DNA of 48,072 nucleotides from Priapulus caudatus (taxonomy: Eukaryota; Priapulida; Priapulimorpha; Priapulimorphida; Priapulidae), in NCBI RefSeq assembly GCF_000485595.1, contig NW_014578109.1, positions 35,371-83,442 of the forward strand, given 5' to 3'. Below are positions 13,601-25,300 of the stretch, piece by piece. Numbering within the stretch: position 1 is the first letter of the stretch; every line of letters starts with the position of its first letter. The notes below the pieces were generated by a model. It made no database searches and was not told where the DNA came from. It worked only from the letters and a program-made list of their open reading frames with translations. Position numbers and translations under genes: made by a program.

Positions 13601-14458
13601 GCCAGCCAGCATGCTCGTTGCTAAACAGGTCCTCGGTGTGCACCATGGAAGCACTGGTACCTTGTCGGTAAACTAAAGCACCATTTGCAAATTCATTGTC
13701 ACTATAATCAAATATGCCATGGCATGGTGTTACAGCGTTTGCAATTCCATTTTTCTATGCTATAACAGCATAAATTCTTAGTTATTCAAGTTGGTGTAAT
13801 CAGTAATATATTCGCTATGAGGTGAGACTATATTTAGCTATATGTTTTTGGATTGTGCATTTTGGAGCAATGATTTCGCAATAAACCCTTTAATATAGAC
13901 AGCTATTTCTTAAAGAATTTATTTCGAAATCATTGCTTAAAAACAGAAAATCAGGCAAAACATGATGAAATATAGCAGCTAGATATGTTACTGATTACAC
14001 CAACTTGAAAAACACTTCGAATTTATTGTTATGGCAGAGAAAAATGAAATTGATCACACCGTAAAACCATGGTATATTTGATTATAGCGACAATTAATTT
14101 GCAAATGGAATAGTATTTATAGGTTTAATGGTGAGATTACCAATACTCTGCACGGCACAACACACTTCTTGCTCTAGTGCCACCAAATTTACCTATATCA
14201 TGTACATACATTCAGCCTTTCACAGAGTCATGATGATTACACTTGTTTGCAATTTTCCTGATGTTACATGACGCTGAACAAACTGCAGTTGTTAATAGCC
14301 GTGTTGAGTATGCCATCAGTGCTCGCCGAAACTGTGGGAAACCAACACAAAGCCTCCACATTTTGGGTGATGCTTGACAGTAGTCACATCCAATTTTCCC
14401 CTTTCACATTCTCAGCCTAACAGAAGTCAGTTTGGTCAAACTAACATCACCCTCGCTA
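10603..14458. other. Intergenic, MKRN2OS-like to MRTO4
   Basis: I see no coding exon with conserved words and splice borders in this stretch. It holds a CA/CG microsatellite (11167-11285), TA runs near 12230 and 12851, a short CT tract near 12475-12501, and the presumed upstream region of the MKRN2OS-like gene. A TTTATT (AATAAA on the minus strand) at 14022-14027 is a candidate MRTO4 poly(A) signal about 430 bases past the stop. Confidence 0.55.
11167..11285. repeat. CA/CG microsatellite
   Basis: An alternating purine-pyrimidine tract (CACACG, CGCGCG, GCACGCACG), potentially Z-DNA forming. The cysteine- and valine-rich 96-residue frame across it is a repeat translation. Confidence 0.85.
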
Positions 14459-17400
14459 TTAGGTGTCGGAGTCTTCACCCTCAGAGCCGGCTTCCATTTC
14501 ATTATCCAACACCTTTGCAAAGCTTTCAAATTTGCCATTGTTGGACCACATACAATCTATGGGAAGCATGAAGTTTGCTAGTTGTTCTCCAAATAGTTTC
14601 TGAAATAATGAGGACACGTATTAAAAGCGTTTCAAGACATACATTTTGTTTTAACTAATAATGAGGTTGAACTGATTAATGTTAACTGATTGAAGTTAGA
14701 CTGAATGAGAACTTATTGAAGCTAAACTGATCAAATGCAAACAATAAGACTTTAGACATATCAAGTAAAGAACGAAACCAACTAGCAATGACATCAACTC
14801 AACAACGATTACTTGTGCAAATATTTAGGTAAATGAATTATGTCATTCTCATTCACGTACGTAGCACTTAACAATGAGCAAAAGAAAGAACAAGAACTGC
14901 AGAGCGTCTGGGCTCATCTGAGGTCTGTTGCAACGGTTATAAACGTAACATTTAAGTCGTGCGTAGTGACACCTTTGTTAGGTGCAGATATGCAGATACG
15001 CAGTTGCGTACACATCATTTCAGCAACCTTCTGCATTCTGCATACCTCCAAAATCCCATTGGTTGATACAAATCGCGTGCCTGAAACTCCTGTTTTATGG
15101 TGCATTGTGACCCTAACCCTAACCCTATTAAAAATATAAAAAATTAATTGTTGTAAAAGTTATTTGTTGTTATTAAATTGTTGTAAATAAATCATGTAAA
15201 TATTTGCGTTAATTGGAAAAAAAATAGTTAAATGGATAAAGATAGAAAAATACAGAAAACAGGTAAATAATAAAAAATCTGATGAGATTCAATCCAACAA
15301 CCTTTGAGCCATGACGCCTGCGGCGTCGGCTATCCAGGCTGAGAGGCTTTCTAGATTATGGATGTGCCATGAATATGAGAACATTGTGACATCATTGAGG
15401 CAGTTGAGGAATCCATGTTTAACCCTCCTCTTGAGGGTCAAAAGGTTATCAGACACTTACTCTTCGCACGTCAGTGGAAAGCACATTTCATGGTCCTTTC
15501 AATAAAATTTTCAATAAAGTGATAAAAATGGTAGGTCAGCGCTGAAACAAAAAAGTTTTTCACTCTGTCCATTAGGCCATGTCCTCAGAAAATGTCTGAT
15601 ATCTGACCTTTCCCCCACTGCCCTTTGACCTGTGACCTCCAATTTTGCACTGGTGATGGGTTCCCTGCCCATCACAATATACACCGAATATTAAGAGCAT
15701 AGGTCGAGCCGTTAAGATTTGTGCCGCAATTCCGTATTTCCTCCTATACCTTAAGTTAAGGGAGAAATATTCCCTCCGTTTACACGTCTTGACCTTTGAC
15801 CCATGACCCCCAAATTTGTCATCCTGAGTCCTTTTCACGATCTCCCCCCGACGTCCCAAATATCGTGACCGTACGTCGAGCGGTTAAGATTTGTGCCCAA
15901 CTGTTGACGGACGCACGGACGCACGCACGATCATGCGATTCTACAAGCTGCATCGGACTACGGCAGATGAGCTAAAAATTATGGAATGAAGTGTCAAGGG
16001 TCAAGATGAACCTTAAGATGGTTGCCCAATGGCATTACCACAAAGATGTCAAAGGGCATCAACCACTCAATGTTCCCAACCAGTTACATGAACTATTTCC
16101 CACACTAGACACACCAATATTCTTGCTTGTTCTGCTGTCAGTGCAACTCCCTTTTTGCAGACTGTATATTCAGAAGCGAGAGTCACGACACCTGAAATTA
16201 TTTTTTAAAAGGTGATTATGCCGTACTGTGCCAGCAGTACAAATAATAATAATGATCAATTTAAGTAACTAATTCAGATAAAAACAGATAACTTTTATAT
16301 CGGTTATACTAATATATTAGATTCTATGAATTCCTATGAATTTGCTATAAAATAAGGAATGAATTTAAATTTTAGTGTTTTCAGATCAAAATTACAGCAA
16401 CCAAACTGATAAAATTTACCTTTCTCAAGTCGTGTAGGTAGGCCCAGTTGTCTTAACTGTGATTCCATTGAGTGTGGAAATTCTAAAGGCCCACTTTCTA
16501 ATATCACTGTTCGTGTCGCAACGTTGCCTGTCCTAGCATAGTCTGGCTGTAGGAAATCATTGAAATACCTAAAACAGAATTACATTTACTGCATTAAATG
16601 CTTATGTAATATGTACTTTAGAATAATTACACCCATGTATAATGTGTTTTACACCAAAAAGCACATTTGTCCTAAAATTGTATCACCCAATTTACAACCA
16701 CAGAAATTTACTTTGCTGCTGTCTGCACACACCCAAGTAAATTTTAAACGAATGGACATGGCAGTTTGTTAACATTTTGTAAACTACATTCATCAATCCA
16801 CAACACTTGCTTGTGCCAAATGTGATATTTTTGGGAATTTTTTTTATATGACATCCATGAATTGATAGTGTGTATACAAAATTTATGACAGCCTTCAATT
16901 AGGGGGATGAAGGTTTGAAGGAATTTAGAACTCAAACCTACTGAAGGACAGCCTCCTTTGGCTCATTTGTAAAAAGCAGACCACGCTGTCCTTTGAGACG
17001 TTCCGCTATCTTATGAAGATTAGGACGATACGCTTTCTCTTCTGTCTTACCAAGAGCAAACGCAACTACTCGGTTTTTCCCCAAGAAAAATCTGAGAAGG
17101 TATTAAAAAAGAGATACACAAAGCACACAATCAACAGGTAACTACAATGAATACACTATGATCACACAATTTTATTATCATCCTATACATACTATTGAAT
17201 GGTGCTATTTTCATTTTCAGACCAATGTTTGCATTGCATCAAATATGCTTAGCTTTTTTATACGTATTCTGCACAATCTGTATTAATGGCACGGTCCTAT
17301 AATGTTCTGCTGTGCGGAGCAAACAGCATGACAACCAAATATTATCTGTAGTTATTTAGTGAGAATGCAATATAGTTATTTTTCTTATACCAACAACACC

Positions 17401-20400
17401 TACCTGCTGTGATTCCAATCTTCCCTAAGGTCTTTCAGGTATTTGTTTCTCATGTCTTTCACTGAGAAAACAAATACTCTGGCATAGCTGTCAACACATT
17501 TTTGCACCTGCCAAAAATGGAAATTTTCATCAGTACTAAAACCATAACCCCATTACATTTACAATATGGAGATATTTGTTAAAATAACTTATTCACACTG
17601 ATGTTTTTTTCTATGTCCCATTGATACAAAAACCTGCTCTAAAGATAAAAGTTGACTTAGTTATAAAATAAACATGTTTTCAATTAAATTAAGTATGAAA
17701 ACGGTTACATACAACATTTGATTGTTTAATATTCACACGAAACACTTTTTGAATATATTTTAAAAACTATTGATGATAATTTATTTAAAAGGCTGCTCGC
17801 ACTGCTACATACCTGAACACATTGCGATTAGCAAAGCAGTGTTACCCATGTTTTCAGCCACGTACAATAATATGGGAGTCTCCAAGGGTAATTGGGAAGG
17901 TTTACAATAGGAACGATGTGATAGTTTATGATGTCCAATTTTTTTCAAGTTACCCTCTCTCATGCTCTCATCGTACTGCTAATATGGGAAAGATGGCCAG
18001 CAAACAGAAGATGGAGAAGTAGGTATTAGAAATACATGACATCTATCGATTGGAGCAAACTCTAGATATGCATTAATTACTATTAAAACTACACAACTTA
18101 TATACGCTTAACACCCCCAATGTACTATAATCTCACCTCCTCAACAAGATTCTGGCGTCCCTTTGGTTTCTTTTTTACTTGTGTTAAAGAAACTGCAAGA
18201 AAAATAATTATATATTAGTATAGTACTCACTGTATTACAAATACTATGATTATATCAAGAGCGTATTAAGAAGGCGAGCATGCAACGGTGAAATGCTGAA
18301 ACCATAGGCGCGTTCACATGGACCTTTTTAGCCCTGGAGCCTAATTAGGCCCGCGCCAAATTTGGCTCGAGCCGAGCGTTAACACGGACGGTTTTTCGGG
18401 GCCGTGCCGAGTTAGCACGAGCCAATTTGGTCCCATCGAAAACGTCTGACCAGGCCCGAGCCAAATTTTAACACCAGCTAAATCGGTAGAGCGGTAGATG
18501 CCGCGAGTGTCGAACGTGTACTTCGACAAAATAAAGTCCAAAACATTATAAAAATTCGAGATTGATAATTGCGTACACAACGCCATCTTGCAACATACTG
18601 CCAAAGTATCTGTGAGATATTTGTGCAATAAAATTTATTTGAATTTGAATTTGAATTTGACAGACAGTATTCACTTGCGTACGTGTGAACGCTCCGACTC
18701 AAACCGGCCCGAGCAAAATTGAGCCCATTTAGCTCGAGCCAAACCATTACCGTTTGAACGCGGTACATGTTGCAGTATTAGTCGAATTAAGAAACTTTGC
18801 CCGTTTTATTTTGACGATTCTTTGCGGTATTATTGATCAGCTGTCCTACCTTGCTAATATAAAACAAACTAGTTTTAATCACAAAACTCTGTATTAAACT
18901 AATAATACTGTTACAAAATTTTGAAGTGATGAGCGGCGATATTTCGAGCACTGGCAGCAAGAACAAGTCGGCACCTGCAGCTACAGCACACACGCGGCCA
19001 TTAACTATATATAACCAGGGTTCTCCCCAGGATGAAATTCAAACAGGGGGGAAGGGAGGTGTAGGGGGGGAAGGGAGGAGGAGGGGAAGGGGAGAACTAG
19101 GGGGAGGGGGGAGGGTGGGAAATTAGGGGGGTCCGGCGGGGGTTTTTTACCGTGACGACCTAATTAATGCGTAAAATCGCCACCCACCATAGACGGTATG
19201 TTGGGTTCTGCATATATAGATAGCCGCAGTCGAGTGTTACAGTTAGTTCAAGGTTAACTGTGCATGTTCAAGTTAACTTGTGATGTCTTCAGGCATGCGT
19301 CGGTACAGGCTAAAAATCACGGTGCGTGTGTCCTCGTCGAACGGAATTCTGACGGCTCGATTCCCGCGCTGGCAAACGGTTTATTGTGACACCTCCGTGA
19401 ATTTTAAACGGGGCGCAACGATTCAAACAGGGGGGAGTTTTCCCAAACGGGGCGCAACGATTCAAACAGGGGGGAGTTTTCCCAAACGGGGCGCGCGCGC
19501 CCCGTTTGCGCAACGTAGGGAGAACCCTGATAACAACATGGTGCCTAACTCGCCGCCGCACGAACCACAACTCACCGTTTTCAATCAGTTACAACTCCGG
19601 TGTTCCTGCAGGTGACGCCACTTTCCAAGTATCGTTGGAATCGCGGAAGACTGCTGAACAAGCTACACCCGCCATTTTTGACAATCGGCCCACCAGAATG
19701 CGCTCAAATCAGGGAAATTCCTCAAATATACATGCGAAATGATCCTTCGGATGCTACTAGGCAAAAAGCCGGCTGCGCCCAACCGCTGGCGGCTGCGCTG
19801 ATTGGCTGCAGCAAGTTTAACGTGCAGACAGGCTGCGTAACTACGTTTGTTGACATCGCGAGTGAGTCATGTTAGACGAACCCTCTCTCTCGCTGTACGC
19901 TCGTCGATCTGTATTGCCTAGCGGGATGCGGGTTCGTCTATTACTGGGCGAAGTGGTGGTGCACGTGAACTTGCTGCAGCCAATCAGCGCAGCCGCCAGC
20001 GGTTGGGCGCAGCCGCCTTCTTGCCTAGTAGCATCCGAAGGACCATTTCGCATGTATATTTGAGGAATGTCTGTGATTTGAGCACATTCTGGCAGGCCGA
20101 TTGTCAAAAATGCGCGATTCCAACGATAGTTGGAAAGTGGCGTTACCTGCAGGAACACCAGAGTTGTAACTGATTGAAAATGGTGAGTTGTGGTCTGTGC
20201 GGCGACGAGTTAAGCACCATGTTGTTATATATAGTCAATGGCCGCGTGTGTGCTGTAGCTGCAGGTGCCGACTTGTTCTTGCTGCCAGTGATTTTGAGCG
20301 CCATTTCTGTTGACCTGTGACGTACGCATTCTCAATGCGTATAGCGTTCGGCTAACTTCGGCTCCAAGATCGAATGCATCATGGGATGCCTGCTGTCAGT

Positions 20401-21612
20401 CATGACGTCATCAGAGCCAGCATGTCAGGCAACACAGGAGCCGAAGGTAGCCGAATGCTATGCGCATGGAGAATGCGTACCTCACAGGTCCACAGAAATG
20501 GCGCTCGAAATAACGCCGCTCTTCATTTCGTAATTTTTTAACAGGTTATATTACTAGACGGACATGCGGCCCCCGTTATTGCGCGCAGCGATATCTGAGC
20601 CAGGGGTCTAAAAACGAACTCCGCGAAAACTGGGCGCAATCCAACTGACATTTCGCCATCGACGGCTAGAGGCCATCTCCAAACGACCCATATTAATTTT
20701 TTGCGGCGTGGCCGTGCCAGTATTTACACGTAGCTAATCCTACGTATACTGGCCCCTGCTGCCCCTCCCCCCAAGGCTGCCGTAGTCAAGCCGGTGTACG
20801 TCTGATGAAAACTGCGCGATGTTACGCTTCCCGCTATACGGATTCGCACGCCCGCCCTCCTTCGGCGCGCGAATTCGTATAGCGGGCAGCGCGAGATGCT
20901 ACATACAACACCCCACAGTCGCGTGCGCCCAGTCCCGCGAAAGTTCACAGCTTAACCGCTCTCGGCGGTCGGGGAACAACGCATCTTTTGCGCAACGCCA
21001 TCTTGTACCCAGTCTCTCTGGTTACAAAGTATTGTGATACATACCAGTAGTAATTAAGTCCCAGGATAGCGGAGAAAGGTTCGTGTTTGTTTAGAATAAA
21101 CCCATGCAGTTTAGAAGTTCAAGTCTCGAAAAACGGGTTCAAGGATAGAGAACATGGGTCCCAATAAAACCAATGTCATTTACATCAATATAAATATAAT
21201 ATTATATCAATATAATAGGTTAGGGTTATGCCTGGTTAGGGTTAGGGTTAGGGTTAGAATTAGGGTTAGGGTTAAGCACATTGGTTTTATTGGGACCCAT
21301 GTTCTCTATCCTTGGGCCGAAAAACGCACCATAAAACCGCTCTGAGTGAATCATTCAGGGGCTCCTCCAAAGAAAAGAATAGGCTCGCGTTGTAACCCTA
21401 CTCTTGTTGGGTTACATTATTGTGTCTATAGTACAGCCTACGTACAGCCTACACAGTGCACTGGCTACAGCCTAGGCTACACTACACACGTCTACACTAC
21501 AGCACAGGTCATCAATCAATGAATCATGCATCGCTTTGATGACCTAAATTTTCTTCACGTTTAACTTTAAACAGATTTACTTACTTTTTTTGTCTCTTTT
21601 CGATTTCGGCAT
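14459..21612 (-). CDS. MRTO4: MRTO4, ribosome assembly factor mRNA turnover 4
   Basis: Seven exons give 705 nt, 234 residues: 21585-21612, 18137-18192, 17404-17507, 16942-17091, 16420-16568, 16115-16191 and 14459-14599. All joins keep phase with GT-AG borders. The protein starts MPKSKRDKK and contains [51 protein letters not shown] and LTAEQARIL, and ends in an acidic tail (EGEDSDT). These are hallmarks of MRTO4/Mrt4, a uL10-like nucleolar protein that occupies the P0 site on pre-60S particles during maturation. Human MRTO4 is of nearly the same length (about 239). Exon 1 codes only nine full codons. Intron 1 (3.4 kb) is packed with nested fold-back elements, and intron 6 holds a dispersed repeat. 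The gene is head to head with 14-3-3. Exons 4-7 lie in the duplicated arm. Confidence 0.96.
14890..15979 (-). repeat. Dispersed composite repeat, copy B
   Basis: Read on the minus strand, it starts TTTTTAGCTCATCTG, continues through CACAAATCTTAACCGCTCGACGT blocks (written here in part), a tRNA-like middle, telomere-like hexamers and GTGTACGCAACTGCG, and ends near GCAGTTCTTG. It lies in MRTO4 intron 6. It keeps the uninterrupted CATCCATAATCTAG target that the Helitron split in copy C. The noisy left-arm image lies at about 1440-2590. The class is unknown; I see no coding capacity. Confidence 0.8.
18309..18762. mobile_element. Putative fold-back element in MRTO4 intron 1
   Basis: The ends GCGTTCACATGGACC (left) and GGTAATGGTTTGGCTC (right, complement) are weakly inverted. 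The interior repeats GAGCCAAATTT and GCCCGAGCC in both orientations, and TTGAAT tandem units lie at about 18635-18660. I see no transposase. A target duplication is not evident, so the boundaries are approximate. Confidence 0.45.
19016..19529. mobile_element. CAGGG-ended insertion with ATAAC duplication
   Basis: The ends are CAGGGTTCTCCC and GGGAGAACCCTG (perfect 12-bp inverted termini), flanked by ATAAC on both sides (19011-19015 and 19530-19534). The uninterrupted site is in the opposite arm near 20222-20235. The interior is G-rich, with a tandem block (GGCGCAACGATTCAAAC units at about 19410-19490) and the palindrome GGGGCGCGCGCGCCCC. CAGGG termini recall hAT-type non-autonomous elements, but the duplication looks like 5 bp, so the superfamily is unresolved. 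Confidence 0.7.
20291..20502. mobile_element. Nested fold-back MITE
   Basis: The inverted arms are GAGCGCCATTTCTGT...CGGCTAACTTCGGCTCC and its complement (about 20297-20367 and 20430-20500). They interrupt the outer element's CTGCCAGTG|CTCGAAATA sequence, which is intact in the other arm at about 18940-18955. No coding capacity. Confidence 0.65.
20825..20890. repeat. Imperfect hairpin
   Basis: CCCGCTATACG and CGTATAGCGGG flank a GC-rich loop containing GGATTCGC and GCGAATTC. It lies in MRTO4 intron 1. Confidence 0.6.
21136..21317. mobile_element. 182-bp MITE with telomere-like core and 9-bp duplication
   Basis: A perfect 36-bp terminal inverted repeat (21141-21176 and 21278-21313) starts AAGGATAGAGAACATGGG. 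It is flanked by CGAAAAACG at 21127-21135 and 21318-21326. The core holds TTAGGG units at 21216-21274. The 9-bp duplication suggests a Mutator-like origin, but I see no transposase. It lies in MRTO4 intron 1, about 270 bp from exon 1. Confidence 0.8.
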
Positions 21613-22346
21613 CTTAATTACGACTTCTAGATTTCGTACACTATCTCTACTGCACTTCACCAAAGAATCCTGGTGAGGTAATGCCTAATGGTAATGGACT
21701 AATGATAATTGATACCAACACGTGCTATGCGCTCTCATTGAGTTTCCGGTACAAACGTCGCCAAATCGGAAATGACGTCACGTGCGCGGAGGGGCAAAAT
21801 TAGGCCACGCCCGATAACAGCACTCTACTCTTTATGCTTGGAGCTGGCGATGCTCGGTGCTGCCTGAAAGCGAACACTAGTTAAGTTAACATTGGTTAAG
21901 TGTTTGAAAGGCCCGGTCGATAAAATTCCAGTATCTGCTACCGTTTATCAGTTTATCGATATATTTTTCCTTGGCGACAGTGACGTCACTTACCTTGTCT
22001 AAAGAAGTGAGGACCCTGCAGCTTCTGGAATCCCCAAGCGGAACTACTTGAAGGGAACTATTTTGCCTGATTGAAAATAATTCGTGCGTTGCGAGAATCT
22101 AATATTGACTAAGAAACACACAATACACGTGATAGTAAGTATTTATTAGCTTCGATTTTGTCAAATTAGATAGTTTAATCCAGTAGGTCTATTTGCGGGT
22201 AATTTGAGATCGCGCATTAATTTCGACCGGTTCACATGAGTAAAACGGTCCCTGCCGTCCGCCATTTTTGCGAGAGCCTGGAAATTTGTACAGAACGCTG
22301 ATTTCAGCTAAATTGAGGGTTTAGTTCAAATTTTCAGATTCAGAAA
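21613..22346. promoter_or_regulatory. Shared divergent promoter of MRTO4 and 14-3-3
   Basis: The two start codons are 734 bp apart and point away from each other. The interval has two CRE palindromes, TGACGTCA at 21773-21780 (overlapping the E-box CACGTG at 21779-21784) and at 21981-21988. I see no clear TATA box for either gene. A TTTTCAG acceptor at about 22331-22337 suggests that the 14-3-3 start lies in a second exon. Site function is inferred from sequence only. Confidence 0.6.
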
Positions 22347-25300
22347 ATGGATAAGGACGAGTTGGTGCAAAGGGCCAAGCTGGCCGAGCAGGCCGAAAGG
22401 TACGACGACATGGCAGCAGCAATGAAATCAGTAACAGAAACAGGCGTGGAGCTCAGCAACGAAGAGAGGAACTTGCTGTCTGTAGCTTACAAAAATGTCG
22501 TCGGGGCAAGGCGAAGTTCGTGGAGGGTAATATCAAGTATCGAACAGAAAACAGAAGGAAGTGAGAAGAAACAACAGATGGCCAGAGAATACAGAGAAAA
22601 GGTGGAAAAAGAATTACGGGATATCTGTTACGATGTGCTGGTAAGCAGGACATAAGCTCAGTGTTATTATTCGTCTGCATGGTTTTGCTGTTGCATGTAT
22701 TAATCGCGCGTTTTAATTCCACGTGCTAGTATAGACCATCGGTTTATCATATGCAACGGCATGCTGATAACTCTCCAGTCGTCTGGTGTGTTTCATTGGT
22801 TTCTTAATACGTCATACCCACTAGTGAAATCCTAGTTAATTCCTTTGGATTCACGTGGTAGTGCCAGTGTCATGCACATATGGAAAAGCAAAGGGACTTG
22901 CACACCTTTGGCCCCGTTGCCTTCTTGTTTGCAGTGATAAATTAAGCAATGCATTGCGTATAAGGAAATATAAGCATACGCATATATATAAGGAGGTTAT
23001 TGGACTATCTCATGGCCAGCCCCATGTCAAAGTGCATATAAGTACACTTGTGTATTATGTCACATCAGTACGGGATGGCAGGACTCCTTATGTTACATTC
23101 CATTAGATGTAGCATGGGTAATTATGAATGTCAAATAAGGTTTTAATGCAGAGACAGAAAGTAGTCTCAAGAATTGTCAAAATTTCATGATCGGGCATCG
23201 GTTGTTCACATTCAGTGATTCATTGATCAATTAATAATTAATGGAAATATTGGAAATATTCCTACAAATCTAATGTTTACCATTTAGCAAATCTCCAGTG
23301 ATGCAAACTGTTTGAAATCCCCCACAGAGCAGATTTGTAACACTAAAACAATGTTATTTTATATAAATATCTGCTTTAATGCCTATGTAATTCAGAAGAA
23401 CTGCATTTTTTGTGGTGCTGAGTGTCATTATCCATCCAAGAGTGATGAGTCTGATGACTGAGTTATACTTGGATCACAAATTTCTGACTTAGTTTATCCA
23501 CTTGAATAATTAACTAATATTACTCTATAAACTCTATTAATCAGAACACAAATATAATGTAACCTATACAGTTCAAACATGATATTGTATAACAAGATTA
23601 AAATAGCTTTCGTAGCTGTCGTATATTGCAGTTGCAATTAGGGATATTATGACAGTATATTATAATTTTCTGCAAAAGGAATGTTCCTAAAAAACTAATA
23701 TTGTGGAGTTTAGTAGGGTTTCTTGGTTTAGTTTATGTCAAATTTAACACAGGTTTCTGGCCAAAGTAAAATTGTTTGTCTCAATTGTTTAACACTAGTT
23801 TAATCAGTAAAGCAAAATTAAAATTTATTTAATTTGAGAACAGTTATGCTAGTTTTTTTTTTTAATATGCATACATGTACATGAGTTTATAAGCAAATTA
23901 ATTATGTAAGCCAGTACCTTTACTCAGGCCACAATAAAAAAAATATTTGTTTGCCTTCACCCGACCCAGGCTGAAAAGTTTGGGTAGGTAGGTAGACTTT
24001 TTTTGAGGGGGTATTTTTACAAATTCAGCATGGTGTATCTACATGCTCGGGTGTGCTTGTGTGGAGATACCTTTTATGTTGAATCAGAATGTTTGTTTTG
24101 CTTGGTACATATAATGTATTGCCTACAGATTTATATAATGTACAGTGATACAATTTATAAAAAAATAATATCACTAAAATGTTTCGAGCTGGGGGGGGGG
24201 GTGCCTTTTTGACGGGTCGGTCGGGTGAGGGCAAACAAATAATATTTTTATTATGTCCTCAAATAGTTAACTTGATGACTGAACAGTGCATAAATCGTTT
24301 CATATTTAATATCCTTCAGCAGACACCAAGGTGGTAGTCAGTGTGCAGAAGTCAATGTGAGTTCATGTAGATCAATTTATTAGTGAGTAATCATAAAACT
24401 ACGTTCAGCTTGTGCATGGAATCGCTCGGTAGCCAAGATCAGACATGCCAATGAAGCAATCCTGGTCTAGCTCTCTGCAGCTGCTGTACTCAGTTGACTG
24501 GTGTCATATTACTACAATGTGCGTGGCTACCCATAGATAGCCCGTCTGCTGATGTACAGCATAAGTCAGATGTGCTGTATGTGAGTTGCCGTTGTAGTAT
24601 ATCATAGCATCAATAATTTGGCTGCAGATTATTTTAAAACAGTTTCAATTCGTGATCGATGTGCTATGGCAGTATAGGTCGGATTCGGGAACTGCTCGCA
24701 CACTTAAACAGAAAACACCCCGCCCAGAGCAGCTAGCTGTGCAAAAGCATGCGTGCTAGCAGGGCATTAAATTAGCCTAAATGTGAACAGGCCCACCCAA
24801 AATTTTAAACAGGCCCTTTATTTTGTTCAATTTATTCCATTATTAATTAAAGTATTAATTAGCTTTGTGTTTATTAGCTTATTAGGCATACTTGTATTTC
24901 AGTATTTCATTGCTATCAGTCTGTCAGTGGAGTTCTACTTGTTTGACAGGAATTGCTGGAACATAATTTGCTTTTAGCAGTCATTAAGTAAAAACTAATC
25001 AGGAAATATTGTTGATATATGGGCAAGATAGGCAAAATTTTGAATAGGCCAAGTATACTGACTATATGGAGGGTTGAACCGACAGCCAAAGATGATAGCA
25101 ATTTAATAATAAAAGTTGGAAATGTTATGTGCAGCAACGATGTGTACGTTATTAAGCAAATCGCATGCTTGACTTTATTCCTTTAATAATTCTCATACAT
25201 ATTTTTACAAGCTGTACACATTCTTTCGTTTCAGAATTTGCTAGACCAATACTTGATTTCAAAAGCCAGTAATGCAGAAAGTAAAGTGTTCTACCTTAAG

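Larger units (their letters stand above)
8984..17326. repeat. Right arm of giant inverted repeat (high-quality copy)
   Basis: This is the mirror partner of 1-8983. Coding exons of MRTO4 and of an MKRN2OS-like gene read cleanly through this arm with consistent splice phases, so I take it as the real genomic sequence. To its right, from about 17327, the sequence is unique and continues MRTO4 without a break. The arm boundary therefore lies inside MRTO4 intron 3. Confidence 0.88.
18896..20558. mobile_element. Fold-back element with two nested insertions
   Basis: The outer inverted arms are 18896-19015 plus 19530-19825 on the left, and 19956-20290 plus 20503-20558 on the right. Both arms share GAGCGGCG, CTGGCAGCAAGAACAAG and GGCTGCGCTGATTGG in opposite orientation, around a spacer of about 130 bp. 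The left arm is split by a 514-bp insertion (19016-19529) and the right arm by a 212-bp one (about 20291-20502). Each arm serves as the empty-site reference for the insertion in the other. No transposase was found. Confidence 0.75.

Noticed and set aside
21216-21274. TTAGGG run as a possible chromosome end
   Set aside because: Short, interrupted and enclosed by perfect inverted termini. It is part of a MITE.
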